11,111 nucleotides of DNA from an uncultured Verrucomicrobiales bacterium (lineage in GTDB: Bacteria; Verrucomicrobiota; Verrucomicrobiia; Verrucomicrobiales; Akkermansiaceae): the NCBI GenBank assembly GCA_937969125.1, contig CALBVA010000302.1, positions 1-11,111 of the forward strand, in the 5' to 3' direction. The notes beneath the pieces were generated by a model that saw only the letters and a program-made list of their open reading frames with translations, searched no databases and was not told the DNA's origin. Both the position numbers and the translations under genes were made by a program. Positions within the stretch are counted from its first letter, which is position 1. Each line of letters opens with the position of its first letter. Below, piece by piece: positions 7,829 through 11,111 of this stretch.

Positions 7829-10800
7829 ATGAATCGCTCGTTCGTTTTTTCTCTTCTCCAGAATATGAAGTGTCAGAAATTTTTCTCCGTTCTGGCCTTG
7901 GCGATTCTTCCATCGGTTCATTCAAGCGGCAACCTCATCTCTCCGGGTGATGCGTTTACTCAGATATCTCCTTTGGAGATTACCCGTCAATATACCTCGA
8001 TGATTCAAGCGGATCATCGGCTGGTGAGGATTTCTAGTCGCGGTGATATTGAAATCTCCGAAGACAATGGCTCTTCCTGGCTCAACCGAAGCCCCGGCGT
8101 ATTGATACCACTCAATGACATTGTCTGGACCGGGAACCGCCTTGTCGCTGCGGGTCGGTCTGGACGTATCATCAGCTCTCAGGACTTTGGGCAAAACTGG
8201 CAAAATTTGCCTTCAAACGCCACAGGAGACTACTATTCGGTCGCCTGGACTGGAACGCATCTTCTGGCTTCAGGGATTAACGGTCAAATTTCGCAATCTG
8301 CCGACGAAGGAGCATCTTGGAAGACCTTATATTTTGTGGATCCAGGTCAATTCTATGGCACTGCAGGAGTGGGGCAAACCTGGGCCGTCGCAGGAACACA
8401 AGGTAGAATCTTCGCCACTTTTGACAACGGAGAGAGTTGGCTTGGTGTCAGAGAAAGGGAGACAGGCGCTCCTGATTTACAGGATCTGCTCTTTAATGGT
8501 GAAGTCTTTGTGATCGTCGGTGATGACGGTACTATCTTAAGGGGTACAAGGCCTGATGAGCTTACCAGCGTCGCATCAGGGACCAGCGTTGATCTAAAAA
8601 GTGTCACTCAGATTGGGACACGAATGTTCGCGACTGGGGGACGCTGCATCTTCAACTCAGATAAAGCCCAGACCATTATCTATTCGGATGACAACGGGCT
8701 GACGTGGTCCACGGCCTTTACGGGAGTTCCCGGGACAGTCCACGGCCTTGCAGGACAGGCACCCAACCTAATTGCGGTTGGGAACTCGGATTTTATTGCC
8801 AGATCGGATGATAACGGATCGAGCTGGCAAGTTGAGACTAAGGCACTCACTACCCCTAGCGACGACTTTGAAGCCATCACGGCGAACAATGGCTTGATCG
8901 TGGGCGTTGGAAGAGAAGGACTCATAAACACTTCATCCGATGGAGGAAGAACATGGAGTGTCCGGGATAGCCAAACTTCTGAATTTTTCTTCGATGTGAC
9001 TAAGAGCGGCAGCAACCTGGTGGCCATTGGGGCATCAGGAACGGTCCGCATATCGAATGATGGGGCTGAAACGTGGTTAGACAAAGACGTATCAACGCCT
9101 GATTTTCTTCTCGGCGTCACCGAGACCGGGAGCACCTTAGTAGTGGTAGGAGCCAATTCTTCAGCAGATGCCCCCCGAGCGTTTTACTCTTCAGATCAGG
9201 GAGAGACTTGGAATTCCGCAGTCGTCCCCCAAGGCGGCTTTTTCTTGTCGGTCGCCTGGACTGGATCAAGACTTGTAGCTGCAGGTGATGCCGGAGAAGT
9301 AATGATTTCCGATGATGAAGGACGCACTTGGTTGAAAAGAGATTCGGGAATTTCTGAACGGATTGTTAAAATGAGGTTTCACGACGGCGTGCTCTTGGGT
9401 AATGCTGGCGCGAAAATTATCAGATCAACGGACGATGGAGAAACCTGGCAACAAATCGAGATCGCTCCGGAAGTCCGATCCTTTGGAGATAATCTCATCT
9501 ACGGCGGAGATGCATGGTACTCGGAACACTTTGACGGAATCATTCGATCTCTCGATAGCGGCTTAACCTGGCAACTTGTGCCAAATTTCATCGCCCGAAA
9601 CTCTCCCGCTTTAATTCATGATGGTAATAACCTCATATTGATAAATACGGCTTTTGATGCAACCTATACATCTTCCGATCAAGGCCAATCGTGGACGGGG
9701 CTCAATGTTAAGACCATCAATCATATTGAGGCATTCGCTAAGAAATGGGGCCGTCATGTGGCTGTAGGACTTGGTGGCCAGATCATGACTACCGAGGATG
9801 GCGGGGTAAATTGGAAGCTCATATCAGGCCCGTCGAGTTCCGACAACCTCCACGAAGTGATTGCCACAGAAAGTGGGTTCATTGCAGTAGGTTCAAGAGG
9901 AGAGCTTTTACTCTCTACAAGCGGCGAAGAATGGATTCGTACGACTCACTCTGAGAATGCCGCGACTTTATACGGCGTAGCCGCAGATGGTCCTCGAACT
10001 GTTGTAGTCGGAACGTCTTCCAACGCTTTATTTTCTTCGGACGGGGGAGAGAATTGGACAACTCACCCTACTGGCACTAACGAATATCTACTGGCGGTGA
10101 CCTATGGGAATGGCCAATTTGTGGCAACTGGTGCAGCTGGAGTAATTCTGACTTCTCCTGACGGACAAGTATGGACAGTTCGAACATCTGGAACGACCAA
10201 AAGGCTTTGGGGAGTGACATGGACAGGAAGTAGATATATTGCCATCGGCGGGATAGCGGAAAACCAGGGAGGAGGTGGTATCATTCTCAGCTCGGAAGAT
10301 GGAATCACCTGGAGCATTCGTGCAGACGAGTTAGAAAATTCTCCTCAAGATGTCGTTACGGTCGGTAGTCGAGCACTTGTTGTGGGCACTAGAAGTGTTG
10401 GGATCTCTGATGACGGCGGGTTAACTTGGATTATCAACAATGGGAGCCTAACATGGTTTAATGCCGCTCATTGGGATGGTTCCGTGCTCTTAGCTGGAGG
10501 GTCCAACAAGAATTTGTGGCGAAGTGAAGGAAACGCCGAAGGCCTCGCAGCCTTAGGTCTCATTCCCAACTTGGAAGTTAGAACAAGCGAAGGGCAGTTG
10601 TTAACTAGCACTGTCGGTGTCACTTCTTTTCCCTCAGCATTCGTCGGAGAACAAAACAATCCGATTTCCTTTGAAATTAAAAACAGTGGGACTGCTCCGC
10701 TTAAAGACTTCCTCATCGTTCCAGATTCGGAATCAGATGCTGACTTCATCCTTAACGTTACAGGGCTGGATCTGGTTCTTGAACCCGGCGAATCGACCCA

Positions 10801-11111
10801 ATTTTGGGTCAGTTTTGTACCTATTGAAGCGGGTGCCCGAGCTTCTACTTTTTTAATTAATAGTAATAATCCGGACACCTCAGCGTTCTCATTCTCGGTT
10901 TCAGGAACTGGCCTGAATGCTGAAACTCTCTTTATGGATGCGGTGAGCAGTGCGGGATTGACAGGCGCTGATGCCCAGGCAGATGCCACACCCTTCGCTG
11001 ACGAGGTGCCCAACCTTCTAAAATACGCCTTCAATATGGATCTTGCTGCTGCAGACAGTCATGAAATGGAGCTTTCTGGAACCTCGGGCTTACCAAAGGT
11101 TCACCAAATAC
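7829..11111 (+). CDS. Secreted giant Asp-box (BNR/YCF48-like) beta-propeller protein with choice-of-anchor-D-like domain, 3' end outside the window
   Basis: The frame is open without a stop from the ATG at 7829 to the window edge (1094 codons visible). Met13 at 7865 (MKCQKFFSVLALAILPSV) starts a better-shaped signal peptide, so it may be the true start. From about residue 45 to 900 the protein is a run of blades of about 40 residues, most carrying an Asp box of the form S-x-D-x-G-x-T-W; nineteen Asp boxes can be counted. Residues about 913-1028 resemble the choice-of-anchor-D/HYDIN-like Ig fold (FEIKNSGTAPL, LEPGESTQFWVSFVP, FSFSVSGTG). Residues about 1031-1094 begin a verrucomicrobial C-terminal module (DATPFADEVPNLLKYAFNMD). 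Asp-box propellers occur in sialidases, sortilin-like receptors and photosystem assembly factors of the YCF48/HCF136 family. No sialidase Arg triad or FRIP motif was recognised, so a binding or structural role outside the cell is more likely than an enzyme. It seems to be transcribed separately from the operon upstream. Confidence 0.9.
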   Translation, partial: MNRSFVFSLLQNMKCQKFFSVLALAILPSVHSSGNLISPGDAFTQISPLEITRQYTSMIQADHRLVRISSRGDIEISEDNGSSWLNRSPGVLIPLNDIVWTGNRLVAAGRSGRIISSQDFGQNWQNLPSNATGDYYSVAWTGTHLLASGINGQISQSADEGASWKTLYFVDPGQFYGTAGVGQTWAVAGTQGRIFATFDNGESWLGVRERETGAPDLQDLLFNGEVFVIVGDDGTILRGTRPDELTSVASGTSVDLKSVTQIGTRMFATGGRCIFNSDKAQTIIYSDDNGLTWSTAFTGVPGTVHGLAGQAPNLIAVGNSDFIARSDDNGSSWQVETKALTTPSDDFEAITANNGLIVGVGREGLINTSSDGGRTWSVRDSQTSEFFFDVTKSGSNLVAIGASGTVRISNDGAETWLDKDVSTPDFLLGVTETGSTLVVVGANSSADAPRAFYSSDQGETWNSAVVPQGGFFLSVAWTGSRLVAAGDAGEVMISDDEGRTWLKRDSGISERIVKMRFHDGVLLGNAGAKIIRSTDDGETWQQIEIAPEVRSFGDNLIYGGDAWYSEHFDGIIRSLDSGLTWQLVPNFIARNSPALIHDGNNLILINTAFDATYTSSDQGQSWTGLNVKTINHIEAFAKKWGRHVAVGLGGQIMTTEDGGVNWKLISGPSSSDNLHEVIATESGFIAVGSRGELLLSTSGEEWIRTTHSENAATLYGVAADGPRTVVVGTSSNALFSSDGGENWTTHPTGTNEYLLAVTYGNGQFVATGAAGVILTSPDGQVWTVRTSGTTKRLWGVTWTGSRYIAIGGIAENQGGGGIILSSEDGITWSIRADELENSPQDVVTVGSRALVVGTRSVGISDDGGLTWIINNGSLTWFNAAHWDGSVLLAGGSNKNLWRSEGNAEGLAALGLIPNLEVRTSEGQLLTSTVGVTSFPSAFVGEQNNPISFEIKNSGTAPLKDFLIVPDSESDADFILNVTGLDLVLEPGESTQFWVSFVPIEAGARASTFLINSNNPDTSAFSFSVSGTGLNAETLFMDAVSSAGLTGADAQADATPFADEVPNLLKYAFNMDLAAADSHEMELSGTSGLPKVHQI
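8054..10429 (+). repeat. Tandem coding repeat: nineteen Asp-box blades with about 120-bp period
   Basis: The Trp codons closing each Asp box fall at residues 84, 124, 164, 204, 293, 333, 376, 416, 461, 501, 540, 581, 622, 662, 702, 743, 782, 828 and 867, so spacing is 39-46 residues except for one double-length gap (204 to 293) holding a blade without the motif. Examples are ISEDNGSSW, YSDDNGLTW, TSSDGGRTW, ISDDEGRTW and ISDDGGLTW. The nucleotide copies are well diverged, which suggests an old expansion rather than recent slippage. Confidence 0.85.

Noticed and set aside
7824..7832. Two-codon mini frame ATG CCA TGA overlapping the ATG at 7829
   Set aside because: It looks like a coupling leader, but such a short frame is expected by chance and no supporting ribosome binding site is present.
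8462..8660. Possible frameshift or deletion where one Asp box is missing from the propeller
   Set aside because: The reading frame is open throughout and blade-like strands (VFVIVGDDGTILRG) persist, so this is a degenerate blade and not a broken gene.
8680..9156. A 158-codon open frame on the - strand inside the propeller gene
   Set aside because: It lies opposite a clear, uninterrupted propeller coding frame; its low-complexity Ser/Pro/Val/Leu composition is what the antisense of Asp-box repeats would give.
10468..11034. A 188-codon open frame on the - strand near the right edge
   Set aside because: It is antisense to the last blade and the anchor-D-like domain, which have recognisable motifs; no independent start signal or domain was seen.

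Overview
The window looks like Verrucomicrobiota DNA, most likely the Opitutia/Puniceicoccales side. This rests on protein architecture rather than a marker gene: a secreted FecR-TPR-outer-membrane-barrel fusion, Ig-like and PEGA-like modules in one exported protein, a choice-of-anchor-D-like domain after a very long Asp-box propeller, and the 'PNLLKYAF' and 'DPDGDG...EF.AGTNP' C-terminal modules common in secreted proteins of that phylum. No gene start has a convincing Shine-Dalgarno sequence. All supported genes are on the + strand, and no RNA gene, mobile element or CRISPR array was seen.

Layout: (1) 2-244 is the helical C-terminal tail of a gene that starts upstream. (2) 241-3936 is a 1231-residue exported protein with a FecR domain, about seven TPRs and a C-terminal outer-membrane beta-barrel ending in Phe. 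(3) 3965-5113 is a membrane-anchored helical protein of unknown function. (4) 5110-7596 is a secreted multidomain protein (Ig-like, PEGA-like x2, trypsin-fold domain, PEGA-like, Ca-binding-type C-terminal module). Its trypsin-like domain has lost the catalytic His and Ser and probably the Asp. (5) 7597-7828 is the only sizeable intergenic gap, with a weak hairpin and a perfect TATAAT box. (6) 7829-11111 is a very long secreted protein with no frame interruption that continues past the window edge. It holds about 20-21 forty-residue Asp-box (BNR/YCF48-like) blades, a choice-of-anchor-D/HYDIN-like Ig fold and a verrucomicrobial C-terminal module.

Genes 1-4 are packed with ATGA stop/start overlaps (1/2 and 3/4) or a 28-nt gap (2/3), so they probably form one translationally coupled operon. 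As inference only, the operon could encode a cell-envelope complex: an outer-membrane barrel carrying periplasmic FecR and TPR domains, an inner-membrane-anchored periplasmic helical partner, and a secreted pseudo-protease with binding modules. The propeller gene is probably a separate transcription unit and may be unrelated in function.
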